64,000 nucleotides of DNA, from NCBI RefSeq assembly GCF_002105155.1, contig NW_019028987.1, positions 736,501 through 800,500 on the forward strand, written 5' to 3'. The DNA is from Lobosporangium transversale (lineage: Eukaryota; Mortierellomycota; Mortierellomycetes; Mortierellales; Mortierellaceae). Made by a program: the position numbers and the translations under genes. Shown here piece by piece: positions 37,573-50,566 of the stretch (position 1 is its first letter; each line of letters begins with the position of its first letter). A model generated the notes under the pieces. The model had not been told where the DNA came from and did no database searches. It saw nothing but the letters and a program-made list of their open reading frames with translations.

Positions 37573-40180
37573 GGTAGAAAAGATGTTTGCGAAAGAAATA
37601 GATGCAGGAACTGATCAGTCGAGAGAGAGAGAGAAGTGGGGGGAAAATGTTAATTATCCGCTACGCCGATGTTTACTCAACATGGTGGCTTGGAAGGGAA
37701 ACAAAGTTCTGTGCGATCTTTACCCTTTTGGTTTGCTCTTTTGCTCTTGGTGCTCTTGGTGCCCTTGGTGCTTACTCGGCACTTGAGGGGGCGTTCATGG
37801 ATTGGCTATTGAGCATGGCTTTTTAACGTTTGTGCATGTGCTTACTTGCCAAGTTGAGATAAATCAAGGTAGCTAGCTCTTCAGAGACCAAAACGGAAGC
37901 CGTTCGCCATTGAAAACAGAAGCTTTAGGATGCTACTTTTGCATGAAATTGTGAGTGTCGAAAGCATTGAAAGACCTAAAGGTCTGTAGAGCTGACCTGG
38001 ATAGGTAGTGTTGATAGTGGTGAGGACAGAGGTTATGACGACGATAGAGTCAAGACTGTCTTGGTCTTGCCGTTCACCTCGCCGTCCACACGTCAGCTGA
38101 ACGAAGGTCAAAATAAAGGATGCAAGGTTGTAACTACACTAATATATAGTTCTTTTAACATTACGCCCGTCACTTTGATGACTTCACGACAACCCCTGCC
38201 TCATCTTCAGAACCGTATTGTTCTGTGAACCTTTAAACTTTGCTCCATTTTCAATGTCTGGTGCAATCAAGGCCCCTCTGCCCTTAGAAATCTGCTCCAT
38301 ATTGTTGCAGTTGCTTCTTTGGAATAGTCAGACTGGCAAAAGTATGGGTTAATGCACGATTAGAGAAAGGTGAGAGGCTAGGGAACTGAAACAGAATCGT
38401 TAAGAGGTTGACATTGATGTCGTTATTTTTATTTTTTTTCCCTACCTTCCTGTGGCTAGAAAATCATCCCATACCAGAGCCAAACAGGTGTTGGAGATGT
38501 ATGTATACCAAGAGCATTTAAAACGGGTGATCATATGTACCAATAAAAAGGAGCCTTAGAGAGCGGCGCAGCAAACAACCATTGGTACAACCTGTCAGTG
38601 GAGCCGCGAACATTGTCTCAGCTAGAGCCCGTGTAACATGCATGCGATATCATTTGTTAATATATATATATAAACATATTTATTAGTAAATAGTAATCGA
38701 CAGTTCCTGTGAAAATGCGAAATGCTTTATTATATTTTGTCATGAACTGTGCATGAGCGCCAAAAATGCTCAAGGGAAGCCAACTACACAGGGTTCATAT
38801 ACATTGGTTCAGAGGTATTTGGCTCGAGAACAGGGATAAGCACATGCATGGATTCTTTTAATTACGATTAGTGTATGAGGGGGGCCAAGAACAAGCTGGT
38901 TAGAATGTTAAAGTCTACTAGGATGAATAAGGCCCATTAGTTTATTGCCCACAGATGTCAGATGATGACTGAGAAAAGGGAAAGGGTGAGTGAGTATAGA
39001 CTCTAGTGGAAGCTAGTACCAAGTGTCCTCTGGTAAAGGATTCAACTTGGCGCCAGGGACACAGCTTTGTTAGTGCAGTGTCATAATGGTCTAAAGAAAA
39101 ACTAGATTGGTTCTGGACTATAAATGTTTATTGGAGAGGAAACTCCTCTTTTTTTTTTTTTTTTTCTTTTTATTTTATTTTATTTTATTTTATTTTATTT
39201 TTTTCATTTTATTTTTTTCATTTTATTTTTTTCATTTTATTTTTTTCATTTTTTTTATTTTACTGTGTATCATTGTTTCAATAGCGAGTAATAAATCCGG
39301 GGTCCTGAAGTTGTTTAGCAAAGACAGATTGGATTGTAATGAAGGAACTCCTTTTCAGATCAAAGCTGCCTAATTGTTATTCCGTACGAACCAAATCAAG
39401 AAGAATGTTTAGAGGAGAGAGAGATGTTTAAGATCCATCAAAGTATAGAATAAAAGGTTGTAGCAGTTTGAACCTTCTCCGCAATGTCAATGTCGAAAGC
39501 AAAAAGATTGGTAATCAAGAGCAAGCTTGTTATAATTGCATTGAGTAATAATTTTTTATTTTTTATTTTATTTATTTATTTTTTATCTGTGCAATGAATG
39601 CGATTCCTGTGCCAAGATTATTATATTATTTTATTTTATTTATTTTATTTTATTTTATTTCGAAACAATTAGGGACGACGACAGCTTTGCCTGAAAAGAT
39701 TATGCTCCGCTCTTCCTTACTTTAAAGAATGGGAATGGAAGAGTGTTTATGGAGTTTACTTTGTTATAAATATATATATATATCATTACTAATCTGGAGC
39801 TGCCCTTTTTTTTTTTTTATTTTTTATTTTTTATTTTTTTTTTTAATAAAAAAAAAAAAAAGAAAGGTACTAATGTGGATCCTGGATAAAAGAGCATCAT
39901 TTTAAATTAATCTGACAGTGTCTGGACAGGAGCCTGGTGGTATGTTTTTTGAGAGTGAATGAGTGGATGATCTGCAGAGAAGATTAAATCCGGTGTCTAT
40001 GTAATGTATCTGGTATCAATGCACCTCTAGTAGGAAAAGCACAGCCATTCGACTGTATTGATTGGGCAAGCTTGTTCATGACACAAAGCTCAGTTTTAAA
40101 ATAAAAAAAAATAAAAAATAAAAAATAAAAAAAAAAAAGATGAAGAGCTGAAGAGGTAAAGACTATTGGTAAGCAAAATA

Positions 40181-40211
<31 letters not shown>

Positions 40212-42362
40212 GCATTAGGGGTGTTGCATCTGCCCTTTGGATGGGTATTTTTACATTTTCCCGCCATTTTTTTTTATTTTATTTGATTTGGTTTGATTTG
40301 GTTTGATTTGATTTGATTTGATTTGATTTCAAAACAACGATAATAATAATAAAAATAATTCGTGTGGGCAATTGACTCCAGCCCATATTTTTGCTGACAA
40401 CACAAACAGGAAAAAAAAGAGCAGACATGAATTGAAGACAACGGATGGATGCCGTAATAATAGTTAATAATATACCAACTCAATCTCACTCACTCTCAAT
40501 TACACACACTCCTCTCTGGTGCAGTATTCCCTGCGTATGCTGACGAGTTTGTTGTCAATGCTTTTTATAATGCTGACATTTAGCTCTTGGCTCTCACTCT
40601 TTACTCTCTCTATCTCTCTCTTTCACATCTCTACTTTTTCTTTTTTTTTTTTCTTTTGCTTTCGTTTCATCCTCACAAGAAACAAAAAAAAAAAGAAAAA
40701 GAGAAAAAGAAATGTTTAGGCTTAGGCTTAGGCTTAGGCTTAGGCTTCACCGTTTTTTTTTTTTTTTTTTTTTTTTTTCCACTTTGGATCTGTCAAAAAT
40801 AAAAGTAAAAATAAATCAGGGTAAATAAATAAATAAAAATAAAAATAAAAATAAATTAATTGTAATGATAATAATAATAACAAATGATAATATCGAATAA
40901 CAACAACAGCAGCAGCAACAAAAACATTCATTAGTCAATCATCAGCAAGGGTCCTTTAGTTTTTCTTTCAGCTCTAGTCCCTCCATTGAATCAGCTCCTC
41001 GACTGTCCTTCAATCGGTCTTGTCTGTCTTCAATTGTCTACGGACAGCAAGACTGAACTGGGCTCTTTTGACATTCTCTTTCCCCTTTTCTCTCTTTTTT
41101 GTACGCTGTCTTGTTTTGCTCTCTCTCTTTTTTCTTTTCTTTTTTTTTTTTTTTGCTGACTGAATATGTACATACATTTATATAATACACACATCGCATC
41201 CATCAACTTGTTGGAATTTGCAGGATTGGTCTGTTACAACTCAAAATAAAAAAAGGGCTCTCATCTCATTCCTTCTGCTTTTTTTTTTTTTTCTTTTCTT
41301 TTTTCTTTTTCCTCATCTTGCGCTCTTTGTATAAATGTGTGTGTGTTAGGATGTTGAAGTATGTGTACATGTATAGTATGTGTGTATAATTGTGTTTATT
41401 TCAGACCTAAGCTTTCTTTAAGCTGACTGTGTATGTACTCGTAAACGTACTGATTCTGTTTGTGTTCTGTGAATTATCATAAACACTTTCTGTTAAACAC
41501 ACACTAAAAAAAGCTGTTTATTCTTCCCATTCCTTTGTCACCTCTTTTCTTTCTTCTTCTTTCTCTCTTCTCATCATCCTCATCCATCCAACTGTCATTT
41601 CCTTCGAGAGATCATTTCCCCTTCCACCTCCTTTCATCATCTTGCTCATAAACACGCACGCACCCCTCCCATTCCTCTTACGGTCTTACTCTGTACGCTG
41701 ACTCTGTGGAAAACAAACACTTTATTCACCTTCCTTTCATTAGAGTTTTGTCCCTGTAATAAATGTTTCTGTAACTGAACAGTCTCTCATTCTCTTCTTT
41801 TCTTTATTTACTTTTCTTTTTTTATCATCATCAGTAACTTCATTCTAATCATTCTCTTTTCTCTCCATCTCTTTTATACGCATCCTTTTCCTTTCTCTCT
41901 TTCTCTCTTTCTCTCTTCCTCCCTTACTCTCTCACTCTCTCCTTTCCATATATTTATAAATATACTCTTTTCTTCATTCTCTTCATTCTCTTCATTCTCT
42001 TACTCCTCTTAACTTTTTTTTTTTCTTTTTTTTTTTTTTCCTTTGCGTTTGTCTCCTCATCAAACCTCATCATTTTCTTTGTCTTTTCTTTTTCAACTCT
42101 ATTTCTCAAGAACGATCATACTTTCACGTCCCTTTTCATTTGCTCTTGTCTTTTAAACTCTCTCTCTTAACATTGTCACGAATATCCTGCGGCAGTATAT
42201 CGTTCCTGCACTTTAGTGTGAGCTGCATCTTTATCTGGCCCATCCCTTTCCCATCTATTTGCTTATCACACCCTTCCCATCTTGCCGCGTCAACGGCTCT
42301 TCCTCCCTTCCCTCCCCCCCCCCCCCCCCCCTTTCTTCCTCCTTATACTTCTATAGCTCATA
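37573..42362. other. Gene-poor 4.8-kb region of simple repeats and RasGAP leader
   Basis: No gene found. Notable contents: TTTTA/TTTTTTCA repeats (39165-39255), TTTGATTTGG repeats (40275-40330), TTAGGC repeats (40716-40745), many A/T runs, and from about 41.5 kb a CT-rich leader with a C run (about 42314-42333) just before the RasGAP start. 37.9-38.7 kb is ordinary sequence without coding frames. Confidence 0.5.
40716..40745. repeat. Five exact TTAGGC repeats (telomere-like)
   Basis: Five perfect tandem TTAGGC copies followed by TTCACC, directly before a long T run. The unit differs by one base from the TTAGGG repeat usual in fungi. Confidence 0.9.
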
Positions 42363-42641
42363 ATGGCATCCAATTCATCATCCGTACCCTCACCCTCAGG
42401 CACTACTACCCGTAAATCCGCTCTCTTGGCCTCATATGGATACCCTTCTCAACCCGGCATGGCCAGAGCCGTTGCCGCTGCTGCTGCCTCTGACAGCAAT
42501 GGCCCCAACTCTCCTGGCGGTGGTCTCACCGGTCGAAAAGGTTCCATCTCCACTACCCGTAGCAGCCATCGTTACTCACAACTCTACTCGATGGCTGCTG
42601 AACAAGATGTCGAAGTTGAGGATGATCTTGCAAAAGGCATG

Positions 42642-42702
<61 letters not shown>

Positions 42703-44600
42703 AGTCTCATTGACCTCTTGATTTGATTGTTCATGTAAGCATCATCTGCAACGTCTAACCGTTTCTTTGTCCTACCCTTTGTCTGTGACTCTTTCAGCCC
42801 AGAAGCGACTTCGGGAACTAAAGACAAAAATCTCGACTCAGTCCAAAAAGAACTTTGTGCTCGAGCGAGATGTCCGTTATCTTGACTCTCGTATCGCGCT
42901 CTTGATTCAGAATAGGATGGCTATCGCAGAGGCAAGTCTCTCTAACGTCCTTTCTTTTTACCTTTTCTTTTCTTTTCTTTTGCTAACCTCTATCTAATTT
43001 TTTTTTTTTTTTTTTTTTTTTTTTTCACTCTTTTTTCTATACTCGTAACGAACGACTTCAATATTTATTTGTATGAAAACAGCAACGTGAAGTAGCAGAA
43101 CATCTTGAAGAAGCAGATTCATCAGATGGCCTCTTCCCAGACGACCGCAAGCTTCAATCATACGGCAACCTCTTCTTCTTGCTCCAAACGGAACCACGAC
43201 ACATTGCAACTCTCTGTCGCCTGGTCTCCTTGACTGAGATTGATACACTACTGCAGACAGTCATGTTTACCCTCTATGGAAATCAATATGAATCGCGTGA
43301 AGAGCATTTACTCTTGACAATGTTCCAGGTATACATCAACAGACAAAAAAACAAAAAGTTTTTATACTTTTGGTGTTTCAAGGGCTCAAATGAACGGAAA
43401 TGTCCTTTCAAAATGTTGACCAATAGAATTGTTTCATAATATTTCTTACTTTTTTTCTTTTTTTTAGTCGGTGTTGTCCGCTCAATTTGAGACTGCTACT
43501 GAGTTTGGATCGCTCCTCCGTGCCAACACACCTGTATCACGCATGATGACAACCTACACCCGGCGTGGACCTGGTCAGAGCTACTTGAAGACAGTCCTTT
43601 CAGAAAAGATCAACAACCTGATCGAGCACAAGGAGCTTAACCTGGAAGTGAACCCACTCAAAGTCTATGAGCAGATGATCACACAGATCGAAGAAAACGC
43701 CGGAGAGTTGCCGCCACATCTGCCCCGTGGAGTGCCTCCAGAGGTCGCAGCAGCTAATGCAGATGTCCAGGCCATCATTGCACCCCGTCTGAGCATGTTG
43801 ATGGAGATTGCAAACTCTTTTCTCGACACCATCCTTGAATCAATCGAACAGGTGCCCTACGGAATCCGTTGGATCTGTAAACAAATCCGTAGCTTGACCA
43901 AGGTATGTACAAAATATCTAACGTCCGTGCGAACCTTGTCACACTGTTGTCTATTATCAATGACTTTTTTTTTTTTTTTTTTTAAAAAAAAAAGATATTT
44001 ACTAATTTCTACTGGCCTCCCCCCCCCCCCACATCTGCTGCTTTTCTTCTGTTTTAGCGTAAATATCCAGACGCCACCGACTTTTCAATTTGTTCTCTGA
44101 TTGGAGGTTTCTTCTTTTTGCGCTTCATCAATCCGGCTATTGTCACACCGCAGGCCTACATGCTCGTCGATGGATTGCCTAGCAAGCACCCGAGAAGAAC
44201 CCTCACTCTGGTTAGTGCCATTTTCTTTCTAATATTGTTGTGTTGTTATCATCATTTATACTGCCCTTGACTGTTAATAACCAGATGACTAATCAACACT
44301 TCATCCTTATTCCTGTTAACTATCTATTTTACTCATAGATTGCCAAAATGCTGCAAAACTTGGCTAACAAGCCATCTTACGCAAAGGAAACCTATATGAT
44401 GACACTAAACCCATTTGTGGAAAACAACAAGGCGAGAATAAACAAGTTCTTGAATGACCTGTGCGAAGTCGGCGATTTTTACGAAAGTTTGGAGGTAAGG
44501 AGCAAGATTTTTTTTTTTTTTTTTTTTTCCTCTTCTCTACTTTCCCTTTCTTTCTTCTTCTTCTTCTTCTTCTTCTTCTTCTTCTTCTCTCTTGCCTCTG

Positions 44601-44636
<36 letters not shown>

Positions 44637-46007
44637 ACCAAGGATTCTTGGAGTTTATTTGCCGAGCTTTCATATTAAGTAAATTATTCTTATTATCCCT
44701 ATTTGATCACTCCTGGAATGCTTAGATGGACCAATATATGGCGTTGTCAAAGAGGGAGATTAATCTGCATATTACCCTTAACGAGTTGTTCAACACCCAC
44801 CATCTCTTGGCTCAACACCGTGATGCTTTGGCACCTCAGGAAAAGCACCACTTGAGAGTTTGCTTGAACGAGCTGGGTGTTGCACCCCCTCAAGTACCCC
44901 GCAAAGAAAACAAGACGATTGTACTGCCTCTCTTTAGTCGCTGGGAAACACCTATTCAGGACTTGCATTCAACTTTTTTACAGGAAACCAACATTACTCA
45001 AGCCGATATCATGTACATGGAAACAAAATCAATTCTCGTGCAACTGATCCGTTCAATCCCCGGCATCGCTGACAAGAGACCATTAGATCTTATGAAGATT
45101 GCAGAGATGGCTGCAACTACAAAGGACGCTATTCTTGTACGTAAGGGCATCAAGGTCAAGGAAATGCTGATTGAACTCGAGACATTAAATGTGGTGGATG
45201 ACCACTTCACTTTTATGACGGAAGAGGTCACTGAGGAATTGAGGCATTTGGGAAATCTGCGAGAGAAGGTCAATGAGGAGGCAGCAAGTTTGGAGAGCGT
45301 ATACAAGACTATTGGCGATCACAACAATTATCTTCGGAGCCAACTGGATTCCTACAAGGCATATCTGCAAAATGTGCGTATGCAGAATGGTGGTGGTGGC
45401 CAGGGTTCCGGTGTCGGTGTAGTCACGGTCGGTGGTAAAGAGGCCAAGAAGGGTAAACAACAAGTCCTTGGACCATTCAAGTTTACGCACCATCAGTTGG
45501 AGAAGGATGGTGTGATTGCAGAGAGCAACGTACCAGAAAATAGGTATAAGCCTTTTTAATTTTTTTTTTTTTTTTTTTTTTGTCAGAGTACTGTTTTGTT
45601 GACGAAGCTTCTATTGAACGTGTTATACTAACCTGGGCTCTGTTTTGTACGTTTTATTGAACCGTTCCATTATTTAGACGGAGTAATATCTTTTTCAACA
45701 TCACCTCACCTATTCCTGGTACGTTCATCATTGCTCTCCATTATAAGGGTCGAGATAAAGCTATACTCGAGATGGACTTGAAGCTGGACGATTTATTAGA
45801 GAAGGTAAAGGGAGATGTTTGATATTTGAATTTTATTTATCACGCCTCATTTTTTTTTTTCTTCCTTTATTCTAATCCGTGTTTGTCGCTCTGTATGTAT
45901 CTTCCAAATAGCAACAAGACCAAGTCCAACTGCTCGATCTTGAATATGTTCATTTCAACGTTAACAAGATCCTCGCATTGCTGACAAAGACATTTATCAA
46001 ACGCTAA
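42363..46007 (+). CDS. Ras GTPase-activating protein (fission yeast Gap1/IQGAP-related type)
   Basis: RasGAP that speeds GTP hydrolysis on Ras. Nine phase-consistent exons: 42363-42636, 42798-42931, 43083-43328, 43468-43902, 44058-44210, 44339-44494, 44726-45543, 45678-45804, 45912-46007. N-terminus is low-complexity, followed by a short coiled region ([12 protein letters not shown]). The GAP domain begins near the exon 3 end; [19 protein letters not shown] carries the arginine-finger region and [18 protein letters not shown] is the FLRFxxPA signature. After it come MLQNLANKP and [15 protein letters not shown], typical of RasGAP proteins with a RasGAP C-terminal domain, which spans exons 7-9 and ends LLTKTFIKR. 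Introns 1 and 2 both appear to use GC donors (AAAAG|GCATGT and GAG|GCAAGT). No IQ motifs or calponin-homology domain are seen, so it is not a full IQGAP. Confidence 0.9.
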
Positions 46008-46039
46008 TTGTGATAATGTGATTTTGTACTTTTTCAGAG

Positions 46040-46072
<33 letters not shown>

Positions 46073-46264
46073 AAGAAAAGACCACTTAATAAACCAATGC
46101 CAGTCCTGTGCAAAAGCAGGCAGGGACATATAAGCATTATATTTATTCCTGTTCCTTGTGAAAGGGAGAATCATTCAAATAAGCCGTTTTCTTTCCTCTC
46201 TCCTTTCTATTTTTCAAAGATACTTTCCTCTTCCTTCACTTTTTACACTCACTGGCTAGAATCC

Positions 46265-46307
<43 letters not shown>

Positions 46308-46360
46308 AAGCAAGAAAGAAAAGAAAAGAAAACTATTGGTAACGCCAGAGGTTTATTCAA
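46008..46360. other. Short intergenic region with poly-A
   Basis: 3' flank of RasGAP and promoter of the subtilase; includes a poly-A run of more than 30 bases near 46270-46305. Confidence 0.6.
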
Positions 46361-47582
46361 ATGAGATCTTTGATACTACTTATCAATGTTGCCATGGCGG
46401 CCATGGCGCTTGCAAGTGAGCCTTCAAAGGCTTCAGGCGATCAGGGATCGCTGACAACGGCTCCACAGCAACATAAAGTAGAGTATCCTCACATTGAAGG
46501 CATTGGCTCTGCAGTGACAAAAAAAGAAGACCTATCAATGGGCTATGTGTTTGATTTATCAAAGAAATCTACTCGTGGATATGATGAGAATGGACGACAA
46601 GAAGTCGTCAATGTTGGTCCAGGGATGACATCAACAATCGAAGGCCAAATTAAATCTAGCGCCGGACGTCGCGGTCGACAGCGTGGAGCAATTCTGCCCA
46701 ACAAGTACATTGTGCGACTGAAGAGTGGGGCGGATTTTTCATCTGGTAAGTTTTCTCCTGTATAGTTTTTCAGAACAAGTGAAATTCATTCGTGGGGAGA
46801 GAGAAAACAGTTTGTTGATCTTCATTCTTCATTTAGAATGCAAGTAAAACTCCAACATCTTTCAGTGTAGAGCTCTCAAACTATGGCTCTCTCTCTCTCC
46901 CCCACACACTCCCTTTTTTTTCCTCTATTCTTTTCCTCTCCTTCTTCTAGTTCAGCGCTCAACTCGAGAATGTACACTCCTTGAAAACATTTTGCTATTT
47001 CTATTCCTGACCACCCTCATCTGATTCCCGAAACCTCCTAAAAAAATTTTTTTTTTTAGTCAATCTCCGTTCCAAGATCGCTGAACGTAATCGATCGATC
47101 AAAGTTCAACCCAATGAGCATGAGGCCAAACAGCAAGATAGTCAACAACATGAGAATCAGGACATGATCCCTAACCAGGTTGATCACGAGTATGACTTTG
47201 GGAGTTGGAAAGGATATGCAGGACAATTTTCTTTAGATTTGCTGAAAGAGCTTGAATCACATAATGATGTTGAGTATATTGAGGAGGACACGATGGTATG
47301 GGCATGGGGAATGGAGAGCGAGTCGGTTGAACAAGGCCAGGAGCAAGGAGGGAGCCAAAGCAGTAAAGGCAAGAACGAGACGGATTCGGTCTTGCTTGAT
47401 GAATCAAGGGTTGAATTGAGCATTGGCCACGAGAATGAAGCTAATTTTAAGGCTACTGCTCCTCCGCGGTTAAAATATCTTTCGGCCAAGGCACCAAGTT
47501 GGGGCCTCACCAGGATCTCACAGAGAATATTGGATCTGAAAAAGGACTATAGTTACGCTTCAACCGCTGGGTAAGATTTATT

Positions 47583-47616
<34 letters not shown>

Positions 47617-48772
47617 GAGTGATGATATCACCCTTCTCGCCCTTGTCACAAAAGAGGGGGAGGAGGATGATGGCAACAAAGTTAATTAGCAACAAGCTTA
47701 ATTAAATTGGGGTCACTCCTTTTGGCTGCATCAGTGCTGGCGTAGATGTTTATGTCATTGACTCTGGAGTTTACAAAGATCATTCAGATTTTGAGAGCCG
47801 TGCCACCAGTCTTGCTAACTTTGTTGCTGGTGAAGAAGAAACTGATACGTGCGGTCATGGTATGTATATTTGTAATGTGCCCCTCAGTCACAATGGTGTT
47901 GCAAGACTTGATTCTCATAAAGCTGATTTATTTTATTTTATTTTATTTTATTTAATTTTTAATACTGTAAAGGTACACATGTTGCTGGAATTATTGCAGG
48001 CCGTCAATTTGGAGTAGCCAAGGCAGCAAACATTTATGCGATCAAAGTACTTAATTCCTCAGGCCAAGGATCAACGTCTCAAGTCCTTGCTGGTATCAAC
48101 CACATGGTTCGTCATGCGAGCAAGGATCCCAGCCGTAAGAAGGTCGTCAACATGTCATTAGGTGGAACGTATTCAAAGACTCTGAATGAGGCTGTTAGTG
48201 CTGCGGTTTTGGAACACAATCTCCCTTTCTTTGTGGCTGCAGGCAACACTGGGGATGATGCATGTCGGTATTCGCCTGCGGCTGCACCCGAGGCTTTTCC
48301 AGTTGGGGGATCTGATAATACTGATCAGATAGGATGGTACAGTTGTGTAGGTCCATGTGTCAAAATCTTTGCTCCCGGATCTGGCATCGTTTCAGACTGG
48401 AATCGCCCTGGATCTGCGAAAATTATGGATGGAACTAGGTATGAAAACTTTTTTTTCTTTTTTTTTTTTTTTTTACCAATTCATGGTTGACTGAAACTTA
48501 TTATTTTTACTATTATCATTATGTATTGGTTACGTAGTATGGCAGCGCCACATGTGGCAGGTGTGGCAGCGCTGTTTTTGAGCTCAGGAAATAAGTATAC
48601 GAAAGCCAAGGATTTATATGCGGATATACTCCGTTATGCCACTCCAAAAATTATTAGAGGCCCGTTTGGGGCTGACGATAGGACGACTCAAAGCCTATTG
48701 TATAACAAGATGGAGGATGTTGTTAAGGGTGCACGCAAAGGTGCGCGCAAAGGCAGGAAGAACAAACATTAG
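46361..48772 (+). CDS. Secreted subtilisin-like serine protease (S8, proteinase K type)
   Basis: Five exons: 46361-46745, 47060-47570, 47735-47859, 47973-48438, 48538-48772. The start gives a signal peptide (MRSLILLINVAMAAMALAS). An I9-type propeptide follows: LPNKYIVRLKSGADF and later VEYIEEDTMV. The catalytic Asp is in VYVIDSGVYKDH, the His in CGHGTHVAGIIAG (across the exon 3/4 join) and the Ser in DGTSMAAPHVAGVAA (across the exon 4/5 join); the oxyanion Asn is in FFVAAGNTGDDACRYSPA. The propeptide is longer than usual, with a Gln/Glu/Ser-rich insert before the mature part (LSAKAPSWGLTRISQ). The C-terminus ends in a very basic tail (KGARKGARKGRKNKH), which may bind cell-wall or acidic polymers. 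All active-site residues are intact, so it is probably functional. Confidence 0.93.
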
Positions 48773-49429
48773 GGACAGAATTGGGAGGATAGGAAAGGAG
48801 AGGTAAACGATTGAATAAATGGGGACTAGCACTTTTGAGACGCGTCTTTTTTTTTTTTGATGTTTGTCCTATGGAATTTTGAGCATCATCACGTGCTGTA
48901 GATATTAATGTACATGTTGTACGTGGGCTTCTCCGCTCTCGACATTCATTTCATGTTCCCTCGTAAATGATAAATGAACGCATGAAATAATAAAAAAAAA
49001 AAAAACGGTTCACTGGAACAATAGACTTTCTTTCCAACTTCCATCCCATCCTCCCTCCACTGTCTCTAATCTTCACGCGCATCAACAAACACAAACGGAT
49101 TCAGTTTTATAACTTTATTTTTATTTTACATTCCCTTTCTTCACTCTCACTTTTCGTTTCTTGTAATTAGTATTCTTTTCTTTCCTCCAACTCTTGTGAC
49201 CTTACCTAGTCTCATCACTCATCATCCTTCTATTGCAAAGCCAATCAACCCTCACTTACTCTTTCTCTCTTTCTTTCTCTCCCTCCCTCTCCTTTCCTTC
49301 CTATCCTCCTCTCTTCTTTTACTGTTATTTTATTTTTAAAAAAAAACCCCCTCCCTACACACCACACACACCTGTTCGACCATAGTTTTATTTATATACT
49401 CACGCATAACACACCGGCATACCGCAGTC

Positions 49430-49466
<37 letters not shown>

Positions 49467-49525
49467 TTTCCTGCGGCTAGTTTCTTTTGTAAACTACTTT
49501 TGACTTTAAGTTTTTTTCTCTTGCG
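48773..49525. other. Intergenic region, promoter of PAS-GATA gene
   Basis: CT-rich leader with TTTTC repeats near 49430-49450 and a T run just upstream of the ATG at 49526. No gene seen. Confidence 0.5.
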
Positions 49526-49845
49526 ATGGAGAACTATCGGTTTCAACAACAAGAACAGCAAGAATCACAACCACAAGTACAGCAACAAGAACGACAACAA
49601 GGGCAACAGCAACAACAATCAAACGAGCTTGTTCACTGCTTCTGGGCTTTGATGACCTATGGTGACTTACGCTTCATCTATCTTTCCTCTTCAGTACAAC
49701 GTGCGGTCTCTGCAAAATACAAACAACTACTTGGTAAATCCTTCTTCGATTATATCCATCCTGATGAAGCCAAGCTAGCCCGAAAAGATCTCAACGCCTT
49801 CATGGACGTCCACAATCTCTACGGCAGTGTTACTCGGTAATTTTC

Positions 49846-49878
<33 letters not shown>

Positions 49879-50532
49879 CCTTCCAACTTGCAAGACCCTC
49901 TGTCTAGAGATTGTTCACTCCCAACCTTTGAATACGTAATTTTTTTTTCTTTTTTTGAGGAGAGGAGGAGGAGGATTGGATGTTTAGTTTGATCCAGGCT
50001 GATTTTCTATTCTTCTTTTTGGCCCAACCTCCTTTTTTTTCTTAGTATGTCCATTGCCCTTATCATTATATTTGCTTGCTAATCAAACGATGAAATAATT
50101 TCTTCCGCCTTCCATTTGTTTCGTAGCTGTCGCTTCCAAAATGTTTGTCCAGAATGGGAACAGAGAAAGCACTCACGAAAGTCTTCGTCCAAAGGCGCAA
50201 ATAAGGATATGTACTCAAATGACATGGACATCATGGCGCAGACATTGCCTGAAAACCCTGGAGTTAATCACTTGGAGAATAATAATGAGTCGAATACCAT
50301 GTCAAATGGAGCATCAACATCACACAATGGATTTCTATCAGAGGACCGTCGCAAGGACTACGAGGATGCATTTCAGAATGGCGAGGAGAATGACTACATG
50401 ATTCTGGATGTCGTCATGAATGTTGTCAGTGATGAAGTTGTTCTAGGCTTTTTTCATATAGATGGGCGTAAGTAACGTGAAAAAAAAAGCCCACAATACA
50501 GTCGAACCGCTTTTTTGTTCTTGTTCCTAACG

Positions 50533-50566
<34 letters not shown>

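Noticed and set aside
42363..46007. Annotation as full IQGAP
   Set aside because: No calponin-homology or IQ motifs seen; only RasGAP and RasGAP C-terminal regions.
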